This document shows positions 24,620 through 33,154 of a stretch of DNA of 64,000 nt, piece by piece; the first letter of the stretch is position 1, and each line of letters starts with the position of its first letter. The position numbers and the translations under genes are program-made. The stretch covers positions 17,995 through 81,994 of the forward strand of contig JADLBX010000035.1 of the NCBI GenBank assembly GCA_020847435.1. The letters are read 5' to 3'. The stretch comes from Anaerolineales bacterium (GTDB taxonomy: Bacteria > Chloroflexota > Anaerolineae > Anaerolineales > Villigracilaceae). The notes beneath the pieces were generated by a model. It was not told the DNA's origin. It did no database searches and was given only the letters and a program-made list of their open reading frames with translations.

Positions 24620-26884
24620 ATGAAAAAAAGCTTACTCACCCGGTTGACGATTTATTTCATTGCTCTGGCGCTGCTTCCGCTGTTGCTATTTGGGTTAATT
24701 AGCGCATCGCAAACCTACAATACCCAAGCCGCGCAAGCCCTGACAGGGCAGAGCGAAGTAGCAAAACGCGTCGCCGAGCAAGTGAACAGCTTTATGCAGT
24801 TACGCGAAAATGAAATGTATTTGCTGGCTGACGCTGGAAATTTGTCGTCTCTGTCGCTTGACCAACAAGAATCCCTGCTTAACGGCTTGTTCGCCAACCA
24901 AAGCGTCTATGAAGAATTGACGTTGACGAACAGCCGCGGCCGGGAAACAATCTATCTCTCCCGCACCAAGATCATCGAAACGAAGGACCTGGTCAGTCGC
25001 GCGGGCTCCGACGAATTCGAACAGCCGAAGAACTCTGGCAAAACATACTATTCATCCGTCTCCTTCGATGAAGCCACCGGTGAGCCTTATATCATCGTTT
25101 CCATACCTCTGTTCAATTTGCAAAACGGCAATCTTTCAAACGTCTTGATCGCTCGCGTCCACTTCAAATCGGTTTGGAACATCATGGCTCTGGCGGACGC
25201 GACTGGTAACGGCATCGTCTATATGACCGACGCCGATGATTTTGTGGTCGCGCACGCCAATCCATCGGTAGTGTTGCAGAAAAAACGGGCAGTTCTACCC
25301 CCGCAGAATTCCTTCGCCACAGGGTTGGACGGCAACACAGCCGCCATCGCCGTTGAAACGCTGACGCTCAGCGAACAGACTTTTTATATCGTCGCAGAAC
25401 AGCCCGCGACCCAAGCGCTGTCGTTGGCGATATCGACCATTGCATTGACCCTGGGTGCCATGCTGGTAGCGATTGTTATCGCCGGCGTGCTCGGCACGTA
25501 TGCGGCGCGTCAAATCACCACTCCCATCGGCAAATTGGCGCAGGCGGCATCCCTCATTAGCGAAGGCGATTTCTCTCAAACAGCAGATGTCCAATCCCAG
25601 GATGAAATCGGCCGTCTGGCGGTTGCCTTCAACAAGATGACCCAGCAATTACGCGATCTCATCGCCAACCTGGAAGCGCGCGTAGCAGTTCGTACCCAAG
25701 CGCTTTCTTCCGTGGCTGAAGTCAGCACGGCGGCGTCCTCCATTTTGGAAACCGATAAACTTCTACAACAGGTGGTGGACCTCGCAAAAGAACGCTTCAA
25801 TTTCTATCATTCCCATATCTATCTATTGAACGAAGCGGGCGATGCGCTGGCGCTTGCCGCAGGTGCAGGCGAACCGGGGCGACAGATGGTCGCGAAAGGG
25901 CATGCGATCCCTCTCAACCGCGAGCAATCCCTTGTTGCTCGCGCCGCCCGCGAGCGCAGAGGCGTTACTGTCAACGATGTGACCCAAGCGCCGGATTTTC
26001 TCCCTAATCCTTTACTGCCAGAGACGCGCTCCGAGTTGGCTGTGCCCATGATCGTTGGCGACAAGGTACTCGGCGTTTTCGATGTGCAGTCGGAGGTCGT
26101 TGGGCGTTTCACCGAAGCGGACATCAACGTCCAAACCGCGCTGGCATCGCAAGTCGCGGTTGCCGTGCAGAACGCGCGTCAATACGACCAAACGCAATCT
26201 GCGCTGGCGCAATCGGAAAAATTGTTCCAAGCCAGCCGTCGGTTGACCCAATCCGAAAGTCTGCAAGGTTTGGTTGCTTCCGCTGTTGAGGCGCTGGGTA
26301 TCACCGACATTGACAGAGTAGTTTTAGGAGGCTTGGACTATGGCGCCGCAGGTGAGTTGGAAAGTATGACGATCATCGCCAACTGGTCGAAGAATCCTGA
26401 TTTACAAGCGACCGCTGTTGGAACGCATTATCCGCAGGCAGTCCTCAGTAGTATTTCACTCTTTACCAGTTCAAAGCCCCTCTTCTTCAACGATATGTGG
26501 AATGATGAGCGGGTGGATGAAACGACCAAGGCGCTCGCCAAACGTGTAAATTACCGTATGATCGCGGCCCTACCTCTCTTTTTAGGTTCACGTCAGAATG
26601 CGCTTTTATTATTTGAAGGCGCGCAACCACACGCCTTCACTTCAGATGAGATCCGTTTGTTTAATGCGTTAGCGCCGCAACTCGCCACCGTTCTGGAAAA
26701 CCGTCGCCAGTTCGAACGTGCCCAAAAAGAGGCTGCACGTGAAGCGGCTTTGAACCTCATCAACCAGAAGATTCAGAGCGCGACCACTGTGGAAGCGGTG
26801 CTTCAAATTGCGGCGCGCGAACTGGGTCACGCGTTGGGCGCGCCGATGACGGTTGCCCAATTGAGCGTGAAAGATAAGAATTGA
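24620..26884 (+). CDS. dCACHE-HAMP-GAF-GAF sensor without kinase domain
   Basis: A membrane sensor of 754 aa. Its order is TM1 (IYFIALALLPLLLFGLISA), an extracytoplasmic dCACHE-type domain (about residues 30-270), TM2 (STIALTLGAMLVAIVIAGVL), HAMP (AARQITTPIGKLAQAASLIS, then EGDFSQ and RLAVAFNKM), and two GAF domains (about 375-525 and 540-700). It ends in the beginning of another GAF (AARELGHALGAPMTVAQLS) and has no HisKA, HATPase, GGDEF or methyl-accepting region. Signal must pass to another protein, most simply the histidine kinase 29 nt downstream. The stop is followed by a good ribosome site for that kinase, so a recent frameshift split is unlikely. Confidence 0.85.
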   Translation: MKKSLLTRLTIYFIALALLPLLLFGLISASQTYNTQAAQALTGQSEVAKRVAEQVNSFMQLRENEMYLLADAGNLSSLSLDQQESLLNGLFANQSVYEELTLTNSRGRETIYLSRTKIIETKDLVSRAGSDEFEQPKNSGKTYYSSVSFDEATGEPYIIVSIPLFNLQNGNLSNVLIARVHFKSVWNIMALADATGNGIVYMTDADDFVVAHANPSVVLQKKRAVLPPQNSFATGLDGNTAAIAVETLTLSEQTFYIVAEQPATQALSLAISTIALTLGAMLVAIVIAGVLGTYAARQITTPIGKLAQAASLISEGDFSQTADVQSQDEIGRLAVAFNKMTQQLRDLIANLEARVAVRTQALSSVAEVSTAASSILETDKLLQQVVDLAKERFNFYHSHIYLLNEAGDALALAAGAGEPGRQMVAKGHAIPLNREQSLVARAARERRGVTVNDVTQAPDFLPNPLLPETRSELAVPMIVGDKVLGVFDVQSEVVGRFTEADINVQTALASQVAVAVQNARQYDQTQSALAQSEKLFQASRRLTQSESLQGLVASAVEALGITDIDRVVLGGLDYGAAGELESMTIIANWSKNPDLQATAVGTHYPQAVLSSISLFTSSKPLFFNDMWNDERVDETTKALAKRVNYRMIAALPLFLGSRQNALLLFEGAQPHAFTSDEIRLFNALAPQLATVLENRRQFERAQKEAAREAALNLINQKIQSATTVEAVLQIAARELGHALGAPMTVAQLSVKDKN

Positions 26885-26913
26885 TCTACTCTGCTGACGC
26901 AGGAGTTTGACGG

Positions 26914-28866
26914 ATGCCGCCAACCCAGAATGCCAACAAACGGGTCGAGAAACTTTTTTCCGATATCAAGGATATTACAGATCAGCCTGCGCATGATTCA
27001 ACGCGCTTGTTGGATATAGCCGCGCATCAACCTCAGGCGCAAACTCCAGCAGATGGTCAGGAGCGTCAACGCGAGGTCGAAGCCTTGACGGCGCGCATCA
27101 ATGAGTTGGAGGCGGCGCTGTCCGAGGCGGAAAAGCGCCGGGCAGCCGAGTCAGGTTCCAGTTCCGGTCTGAGCCGTGTTGAAGAGCCGAAAAAAGACGC
27201 AGTTGCCTCCAGTCCATTGTTGTATGAAAAAGAGCGGGTCGGTTTTGTTTACAGCGACGACAAGTTGACTCCGGTCGAATCGATATCCACAACGCTGCCG
27301 CGTTCTGATAAAGCGCTCTCCACGCCTCTGGTTGCAAGCGGGCAAGTCATCGGCGAAATGCAGATTCATCCAGCGGCGGAACGCGCGATGACCGCCGAGG
27401 ATGAAAGCCTGGCGAGCGCCGTGGCGCAACAAGTTTCTTTGCAGATTCAAAACCTGCGCTTGCTGGATGCGGCAGAGCGCGCCCGCGCCGAAGCGTTGGA
27501 AGCCACGCGTCAATTTACGCATCAAAGTTGGGAATCGTTTTTAGACGGCATCCGCAACAGCGAGCGCATCGGGTTTGCCTACAACCAAAGCGCGGTGACG
27601 CCGTTTATGGAGCCGTCGCCTGAACAACACGACCATAAAGAAACTGTGCGCGTGCTAGACGAACAGATCGGCGCGTTATTTGTGAAAGCCGACCCCGCCA
27701 AACCTTTGAGCGATGAAGATCGAGCCATGATCAGTTCGGTGGCTTCACAGGTCAGCCAGCAAGTGGAGAATATCCGTCTGCTCGCGGATGCCGCCCGCGC
27801 TCGCGCCGACGCGGAAGCCGCGACCCGGCGCTTGACGCGTGAGAACTGGCAGGCATTTGCCGACCATAACGCAGATCAGGCGCTGGGTTTTATCTATGAC
27901 TCGAATACGGTTTCGCCGATTGCAGACAACACCCTCGCGGCACACAATGCTTTTGAGCAACCGCTGACGGTTCAAGGCGAAGCGATCGGTGAATTGAAGG
28001 TCATCGGGTTGCCAAATATTTCACCCGCGCAAAAGGAACTGGCGGCTTCCATCGCCGCGCAAACCAGTATTCATCTCGAAACGCTGCGGTTGAACGAAGA
28101 ACTGCAAAAGCGCGCGCTGGAATTGCAGGAACTGGACCGCCTCAAGACCGCGTTTCTCGCGAACATGTCGCATGAGCTGCGTACGCCGTTGAATTCCATT
28201 CTGGGTTTCACCGATGTGATGCTCGAAGGTCTGGATGGACCGCTCACCGATTACATGGATAACGACCTGCGCCTCGTCCAGAAGAACGGTCAACACCTCT
28301 TGCACCTCATCAACGACGTGCTCGATATGGCAAAGATCGAATCCGGGCGCATGAACCTGCACCCCGAGAAATTCAAAGTGCACGAGCTTTTTGCCGAAGT
28401 CTTGAGCATCACCTCCACACTGGCGAACGAAAAGGATGCCGCGCTCTGCATCGCAGAGGATTCCGACAGCGAAGTGCAAATCTTTGCCGATAGCGCCCGC
28501 ATCCGTCAGGTGATGATCAACCTGGTCAGCAACGCCATCAAATTCACACCGAACGGAAAGGTCGCGCTGCGCGTCGTCAGGCTGGATGGCGCGCGGGCGC
28601 TGGTCACGGTCAAAGACAGCGGTCTCGGAATTCCAGCCGATCATCTGGAGGCGATCTTCCAGGAATTTACGCAAGTGGATACAACCACCACCCGCAAAGC
28701 GGGCGGCACGGGCTTGGGTCTGCCGATCAGCCGCCGCCTGGTCGAAATGCACGGCGGACGATTGTGGGCTGAAAGCGCCGGCATCGAAGGCGAGGGTTCC
28801 ACTTTCTTTGTGGAGTTGCCTCTTGAAGCCCGCATCACCGACGTGGTGGAAAAACAGGAAAAATAA
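26914..28866 (+). CDS. Soluble histidine kinase with three degenerate GAF repeats
   Basis: A cytoplasmic sensor kinase of 650 aa without membrane segments. After a coiled-coil start come three similar modules of about 115 aa, each of the form ERVGFVYSDDKLTPVES...QVIGEMQIHP...QVSLQIQNLRLLDAAERARAE; they look like shortened GAF domains. The kinase core is complete: phospho-acceptor His at about residue 420 (FLANMSHELRTPLNSILGF), N box (NLVSNAIKFTPNG), G1 (VKDSGLGIPADHL) and G2 (KAGGTGLGLPISRRL). Its stop touches the start of the REC-fused PLP enzyme (28867), so the enzyme is its most likely phospho-target. AGGAG precedes the ATG. Confidence 0.9.
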   Translation: MPPTQNANKRVEKLFSDIKDITDQPAHDSTRLLDIAAHQPQAQTPADGQERQREVEALTARINELEAALSEAEKRRAAESGSSSGLSRVEEPKKDAVASSPLLYEKERVGFVYSDDKLTPVESISTTLPRSDKALSTPLVASGQVIGEMQIHPAAERAMTAEDESLASAVAQQVSLQIQNLRLLDAAERARAEALEATRQFTHQSWESFLDGIRNSERIGFAYNQSAVTPFMEPSPEQHDHKETVRVLDEQIGALFVKADPAKPLSDEDRAMISSVASQVSQQVENIRLLADAARARADAEAATRRLTRENWQAFADHNADQALGFIYDSNTVSPIADNTLAAHNAFEQPLTVQGEAIGELKVIGLPNISPAQKELAASIAAQTSIHLETLRLNEELQKRALELQELDRLKTAFLANMSHELRTPLNSILGFTDVMLEGLDGPLTDYMDNDLRLVQKNGQHLLHLINDVLDMAKIESGRMNLHPEKFKVHELFAEVLSITSTLANEKDAALCIAEDSDSEVQIFADSARIRQVMINLVSNAIKFTPNGKVALRVVRLDGARALVTVKDSGLGIPADHLEAIFQEFTQVDTTTTRKAGGTGLGLPISRRLVEMHGGRLWAESAGIEGEGSTFFVELPLEARITDVVEKQEK

Positions 28867-30531
28867 ATGTCAACGCCCAAATATTTGGAATGTAACCTCT
28901 GCGGACATCAACAACCCTACGAACCGTTCATTCCCGCGGTTTGCAATCAATGCGAATCACAATGGTTCGAAGCGCGCTACGATTATGATGCGTTCAAGCG
29001 TGAGATTCTGCGCGGGCTTCCAAACCGCCCCTCCAACATGTGGCGTTATCAGGATATCCTGCCGCTGAACAACGCCGCCGCCCTCGACCTTTATCCCGCT
29101 GGCGGAACGCCTCTCTGGCTTTCACACCGCTTCGCCCCGGACCTTGGGCATGGTTCCGTTTTCATCAAGGATGAACGCTACGGACCGACCTCCTCCTTCA
29201 AAGACCGCCAGGCGGCTGGAGCCGTCGCGGCGATGCTCGAAAACGGGATCAAAGAAGCGGTCATCGCCTCCACCGGCAATGCCGCAGTGGCGTATGCCGC
29301 GGCGTGCGCGCGTGCGGGTATCAAGCTGTGGGTCTTTATGACCAGCCTCGTGCCGCAGGAAAAACTGCGCGAAGCCGCCTTGTTCGGCGCGGAGGTCATC
29401 CGCGTCAGCGGCAACTACGACCAGACCAAACAGATCGCCGCGCAATTCGCCCAACGCCGCAACCTTCTGCTCGACCGCGGCGCCGCGTCCATCCCTGCGC
29501 GTGAAGCGATGAAAACCATCGCGTATGAGATCGTCGAGCAAATGGGCTGGCACGCGCCCGATTGGTACATCCAAGCGGTCAGCGGCGGGTTGGGTCCGCT
29601 GGGGGTCTATTCCGGCTTCAAAGAATTATTCGACATGGGGTTGATCAATAAGATTCCCAAACTGGCGATCATTCAAGCCGCCGGTTGTGCGCCGATGGTG
29701 AACGCCTTCAAGGCGGGCAAGGATGTAGCGGATGCCATCATCCCTGAGACCAGTATCATCATCCTATCCACCGGCGACCCGGGGAAGATGTATACGTATC
29801 TCTGGAAGCTGACCCAACAATTTGGCGGCGTGATGGAATCCGTGACCGACGCCGAAGCCTTTAACGCCATGCGCAACCTCGCCAAAAGCGAGGGCATGGC
29901 TGTCGAGCCGGCGACAGCCGTCGCCTTCGCGGGAACCGAGAAACTCATCCGCAATGGGACGATCAAAGCGGACGAGAAAGTCGTGGTCAACTGCACCGGT
30001 CACACTTTCCCGGTTGAGAAGCATGTGCTCGGCGATCAATGGGCGGTGGACGTCCACCTCAGCAAAGACCAGTCCCCTGCTCCGCGCGAAGGGTTGCTAG
30101 CCGCGCTCGAAAATCTGGACGAAAAAACCACGACGGTTTTGCTGGTTGACGATAATTCAGACGATGCGTTGCTAATCCGCCGCCTGCTGGAGGGACGCAA
30201 AGCCTATCGCGTCTATCACGCCAAAGACGGCTGGGAAGGTCTCGCCATGGCGCGGCAGAAACTGCCAGACTTGATCGTCTCTGACTTGACCATGCCCGGG
30301 ATGGACGGCTTCGGACTGGTGGAGGAACTCAAACTCGACCCGCGCACGAAAAATATCCCGGTGGTCGTGGTCAGCGCCAAGGATATTACCGAGGCAGAGC
30401 GAAAACGCCTGAACGGGCATATCCAGGCAGTCTACCAAAAAGGTTCCTTGCCCACGCGAAAATTCGTAGACCAGATGATCCATGTGATCGAGGAATCCGG
30501 CGATGTGCAAGAACGAGAGCATGTAGCATGA
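28867..30531 (+). CDS. Threonine-synthase-like PLP enzyme fused to a receiver domain
   Basis: A protein of 554 aa with two complete parts. Residues 1-405 resemble threonine synthase: an N-terminal Zn ribbon (CNLCGHQQ and CNQCESQW), PLP lysine K112 in GPTSSFKDRQAAGAV, the substrate/phosphate region STGNAAVAYAAACARAGIKL, and a C-terminal VVNCTGHTFP. Residues about 420-540 are a CheY-like receiver with acidic pair D428/D429 (VLLVDDNSDDAL), phospho-acceptor D473 (LIVSDLTMPGMDGF) and conserved K525. All receiver residues needed for phosphorylation are present. The gene directly follows a histidine kinase and overlaps the next receiver gene by ATGA. A PLP enzyme controlled by phosphorylation is the simplest reading. 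The exact reaction is not proven; another threonine-synthase-like gene lies at 31309. Confidence 0.9.
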   Translation: MSTPKYLECNLCGHQQPYEPFIPAVCNQCESQWFEARYDYDAFKREILRGLPNRPSNMWRYQDILPLNNAAALDLYPAGGTPLWLSHRFAPDLGHGSVFIKDERYGPTSSFKDRQAAGAVAAMLENGIKEAVIASTGNAAVAYAAACARAGIKLWVFMTSLVPQEKLREAALFGAEVIRVSGNYDQTKQIAAQFAQRRNLLLDRGAASIPAREAMKTIAYEIVEQMGWHAPDWYIQAVSGGLGPLGVYSGFKELFDMGLINKIPKLAIIQAAGCAPMVNAFKAGKDVADAIIPETSIIILSTGDPGKMYTYLWKLTQQFGGVMESVTDAEAFNAMRNLAKSEGMAVEPATAVAFAGTEKLIRNGTIKADEKVVVNCTGHTFPVEKHVLGDQWAVDVHLSKDQSPAPREGLLAALENLDEKTTTVLLVDDNSDDALLIRRLLEGRKAYRVYHAKDGWEGLAMARQKLPDLIVSDLTMPGMDGFGLVEELKLDPRTKNIPVVVVSAKDITEAERKRLNGHIQAVYQKGSLPTRKFVDQMIHVIEESGDVQEREHVA

Positions 30532-30905
30532 AACCAACCATCTTATGTATCGAAGATCACCCCGATAACCTGACATTAATTCGACGCATTTTTCGATCTG
30601 AGCGGTATAATTTACTGGAAGCAAACAACGGACGGCAAGGAATATCCCTTGCCGAGAGCAACGACACCGACCTTGTTCTGCTGGATATTAACCTGCCGGA
30701 TATTGACGGTTACGAAGTAGCCAGCCGGTTACGAACCAGCGCCAAGACCGCTCTTGCTCAAATACCGATCATTGCCGTTACAGCCAACGCGATGAAAGGC
30801 GATCATCAAAAGGCGCTGGAAGTCGGCTGTACAAAATACCTCGCCAAACCAATTAACATTCAGGAACTGATGGATACCGTAGACGATCTGATTGGAGCGG
30901 CATAA
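30528..30905 (+). CDS. Single-domain response regulator (CheY/DivK-like)
   Basis: A protein of 125 aa consisting only of a receiver domain: ILCIEDHPDNLTLIRRIF, phospho-acceptor D53 in LVLLDINLPDIDGYEVASRL, Thr in IIAVTANAMKGD and Lys in YLAKPINIQELMD. There is no output domain, so it probably relays phosphate or acts by binding a partner. Its start overlaps the REC-fused enzyme stop by 4 nt. It is very similar to the next gene, so the two arose by duplication. Confidence 0.93.
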   Translation: MKPTILCIEDHPDNLTLIRRIFRSERYNLLEANNGRQGISLAESNDTDLVLLDINLPDIDGYEVASRLRTSAKTALAQIPIIAVTANAMKGDHQKALEVGCTKYLAKPINIQELMDTVDDLIGAA

Positions 30906-30919
30906 AAAGGTACTAACGC

Positions 30920-31297
30920 ATGACGCATACCGTTTTATACATTGAAGACAACCCGGATAATACAATGCTGGTGCGCAGGGCGCTGGAAGCGCGAGGGTAC
31001 AGGGTTCTGGATGCGTCGACCGGCAACAAAGGGGTGGAACTGGCAGAAACTGAAGCTGTGGACCTGATCCTGCTCGACATTAACCTGCCCGATATTGATG
31101 GATACGAGGTGGCGCGCCGCTTGCGCTCCAGCGCCAAGCGTGAACTTGCCAAAGCTCCGATCATCGCCGTAACCGCCAACGCGCTCAAAGGAGACGCCGA
31201 AAAAGCGCTCGAAGCCGGTTGCGATGTGTACATGTCCAAACCGATCAACCTCCGCGAACTGTGGGCGCGCGTGGAAGCGTTCATCCCGACGCCGTAG
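30920..31297 (+). CDS. Single-domain response regulator, paralogue
   Basis: A receiver-only protein of 125 aa closely matching its neighbour: TVLYIEDNPDNTMLVRRALE, D53 in LILLDINLPDIDGYEVARRL, IIAVTANALKGDAEKALEAG, and VYMSKPINLRELWARVEAF. It has no output domain. It starts 14 nt after the previous receiver and is followed after 11 nt by the threonine synthase gene. Two near-identical receivers beside one kinase suggest a branched or buffered relay. Confidence 0.93.
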   Translation: MTHTVLYIEDNPDNTMLVRRALEARGYRVLDASTGNKGVELAETEAVDLILLDINLPDIDGYEVARRLRSSAKRELAKAPIIAVTANALKGDAEKALEAGCDVYMSKPINLRELWARVEAFIPTP

Positions 31298-31308
31298 TCG
31301 TCATATCA

Positions 31309-32484
31309 ATGACACCCTCCTATTTATCACATCTACAATGCTCCGGATGCGCCAAGGAATATTCCCCGGCAGAAATTCACACCTTCTGTTCGGAATGTCA
31401 ATCGCCGCTGCTTTCCATCTATAACCTCGAACAAGCGCGCCAACACGTAGACCGGGATCAAATTTCCAGGCGCCGAAAAGGCATGTGGCGTTGGTCGGAA
31501 ACGCTTCCAGTATTTGAACCGGAAAACCAAGTCTTTCTCGGCGAGGGCGATACGCCGTTGCTGCTCCTCTCCACCCTGCAAAAGACGCTCGGGCTCGAGA
31601 ACTTATTCGTAAAAGACGAAAGCAGTAATCCCACCGGGTCGTTCAAAGCGCGAGGGCTCGCTGCGGCAGTGTCCAAAGCCAAAGAGTTGGGCGTGGATAA
31701 AGTGATCATCCCGACCGCCGGCAACGCAGGCGGCGCGATGGCGGCGTACGCCGCGCGCGCGGGGTTGAAGGCTCTGATCTTCATGCCCAAAGATACGCCG
31801 TTTGCCAATATCGAAGAAAGCCGCATGGCTGGAGCCGAAGTAATCCTTGTGGACGGTTTGATCAGCGACGCGGCCGGCATGGCAGGCATCAAAGCGCGTG
31901 AAGAGGGTTGGTTCGATCTTTCCACGTTCAAAGAGCCGTATCGCGTAGAAGGCAAAAAGATCATGGGGTACGAATTAGCGGAGGCATTCGGCTGGACATT
32001 GCCGGATGTGATCGTCTACCCCACCGGCGGTGGGACGGGGTTGGTGGGCATGTGGAAGGCGTTCGACGAACTTGAAAAATTAGGCTGGCTCGAAAACACA
32101 AAACGTCCCCGCATGGTTTCCGTTCAGGCTGAAGGGTGCGCCCCGGTGGTGAAAGCGTTCAACAACGGCGTTTCATTCTGCGATTTTTGGACGGGCGCGC
32201 ACACCATCGCATCGGGCTTGCGCGTGCCGAAAAGTTTTGCGGACCATCTTATTTTGCAGGATATTTACGACAGCCAGGGGACCGCCATCGCCGTCAGCGA
32301 CGAAGCGATTCTTGAATCGCAGGGACAGCTGGCGCGTGCCGAGGGAATCTTCGCCGCCCCCGAAGGCGCGGCAACCCTCGCCGCGCTGAAAGAGTTGATC
32401 TCGCAGGGTTGGATTCAGAAAGAAGAAAAAATCGTTTTATTCAACACAGGGTCGGGATTGAAATATTTGGATTACAAAGGTTAA
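31309..32484 (+). CDS. thrC: Threonine synthase
   Basis: A PLP enzyme of 391 aa of the threonine synthase type (O-phosphohomoserine to threonine). It has an N-terminal Zn ribbon (CSGCAKEYSPAEIHTFCSEC), PLP lysine K113 in SSNPTGSFKARGLAAAVSKA, TAGNAGGAMAAYAARAG, the glycine loop YPTGGGTGLVGMWKAF, and VLFNTGSGLKYLDY at the C-terminus. The ATG at 31309 is chosen because the Zn ribbon starts right after it; an upstream ATG (31219) would overlap the receiver gene deeply. It closes the sensor cluster and resembles the REC-fused enzyme but lacks a receiver, so the pair may be the constitutive and regulated forms. It could also be a related PLP lyase. Confidence 0.85.
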   Translation: MTPSYLSHLQCSGCAKEYSPAEIHTFCSECQSPLLSIYNLEQARQHVDRDQISRRRKGMWRWSETLPVFEPENQVFLGEGDTPLLLLSTLQKTLGLENLFVKDESSNPTGSFKARGLAAAVSKAKELGVDKVIIPTAGNAGGAMAAYAARAGLKALIFMPKDTPFANIEESRMAGAEVILVDGLISDAAGMAGIKAREEGWFDLSTFKEPYRVEGKKIMGYELAEAFGWTLPDVIVYPTGGGTGLVGMWKAFDELEKLGWLENTKRPRMVSVQAEGCAPVVKAFNNGVSFCDFWTGAHTIASGLRVPKSFADHLILQDIYDSQGTAIAVSDEAILESQGQLARAEGIFAAPEGAATLAALKELISQGWIQKEEKIVLFNTGSGLKYLDYKG

Positions 32485-32506
32485 CGTAACGCGACATTCA
32501 TGTCGC
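32485..32506 (-). repeat. 22-bp exact repeat with GCGACATGAATGTCGC palindrome (copy 1)
   Basis: The minus-strand sequence is identical over 22 nt to 52503-52524 on the plus strand. It lies directly between convergent genes and may form a hairpin for both. Confidence 0.65.
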
Positions 32507-32515
32507 ACCACAACA

Positions 32516-33154
32516 TCATCCCCCACTCGCAAACGGATTACTCCGCTTCTCCTCCCCCACCGTCGTTTCAGGTCCGTGACCAGAAAGCAAGCGCGTGTTG
32601 TCGGGCAGTGTGAAGATTTGCTCGCGGATGCTTTTTTCGAGGGCGTTCCAATCTCCGCCGGGGAGGTCGGTGCGGCCGACGGAGCCGTTGAAGATGAGGT
32701 CGCCGCAGAAACAGGTCGAGGCGGCGGAAACGTATAAGACGCAGTGACCAGTTGTATGTCCGGGGGTGAAGCGGATTTCAAATTCCACATCGCCAAGTTT
32801 CATTTTCATCCCGTGAACGAAATCAATCGTCGGTTCGGGACCCGGGTCAATATTGAATCCGAACAACGCGGCTCCGCCGCCCGCGCGCCACATCACATGA
32901 TCGTTCGGATGCAACGCCACAAGCGGCAACGGGTTTAGCGCGTCCGCGATCTCCGCCGCGCCGCCGATGTGGTCGAAGTGCGCGTGCGTGTACCACAAGT
33001 GACCGATGCGCCAGCCGCGTTGCTGCGCGGCTTTCAAAATGACGTGACCATCCCACGCGGGATCGATCACTGCGGCTTCTTTCGTTTCCGAGTCTGCAAC
33101 GAGGTACGCGTTCGTTTGGGCGGGACCGAGCGTGAACGAAACGATCTCAAACAT
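32516..33154 (-). CDS. Metallo-beta-lactamase-fold hydrolase (glyoxalase II-like)
   Basis: A cytoplasmic hydrolase of 212 aa with the MBL metal motif (WYTHAHFDHIGGAAEI: HxHxDH) and further ligands in FTPGHTTGHCVLY, CFCGDLIFNGSVGRTDLPGG and LLSGHGPETTVGEEK. The signature GSVGRTDL is typical of the YcbL/glyoxalase II-like subgroup, which cleaves small thioesters such as S-lactoylglutathione analogues. The exact substrate is not known. The ATG lies within the last codons of the MFS gene (8-nt overlap), with GGAGG 7 nt upstream. Confidence 0.9.
   Translation of the reverse strand: MFEIVSFTLGPAQTNAYLVADSETKEAAVIDPAWDGHVILKAAQQRGWRIGHLWYTHAHFDHIGGAAEIADALNPLPLVALHPNDHVMWRAGGGAALFGFNIDPGPEPTIDFVHGMKMKLGDVEFEIRFTPGHTTGHCVLYVSAASTCFCGDLIFNGSVGRTDLPGGDWNALEKSIREQIFTLPDNTRLLSGHGPETTVGEEKRSNPFASGG

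Noticed and set aside
26884..26914. Sensor and kinase as one gene broken by a frameshift
   Set aside because: The second gene has its own AGGAG site and ATG, and its N-terminus is a polar coiled coil, not the missing part of the GAF domain.
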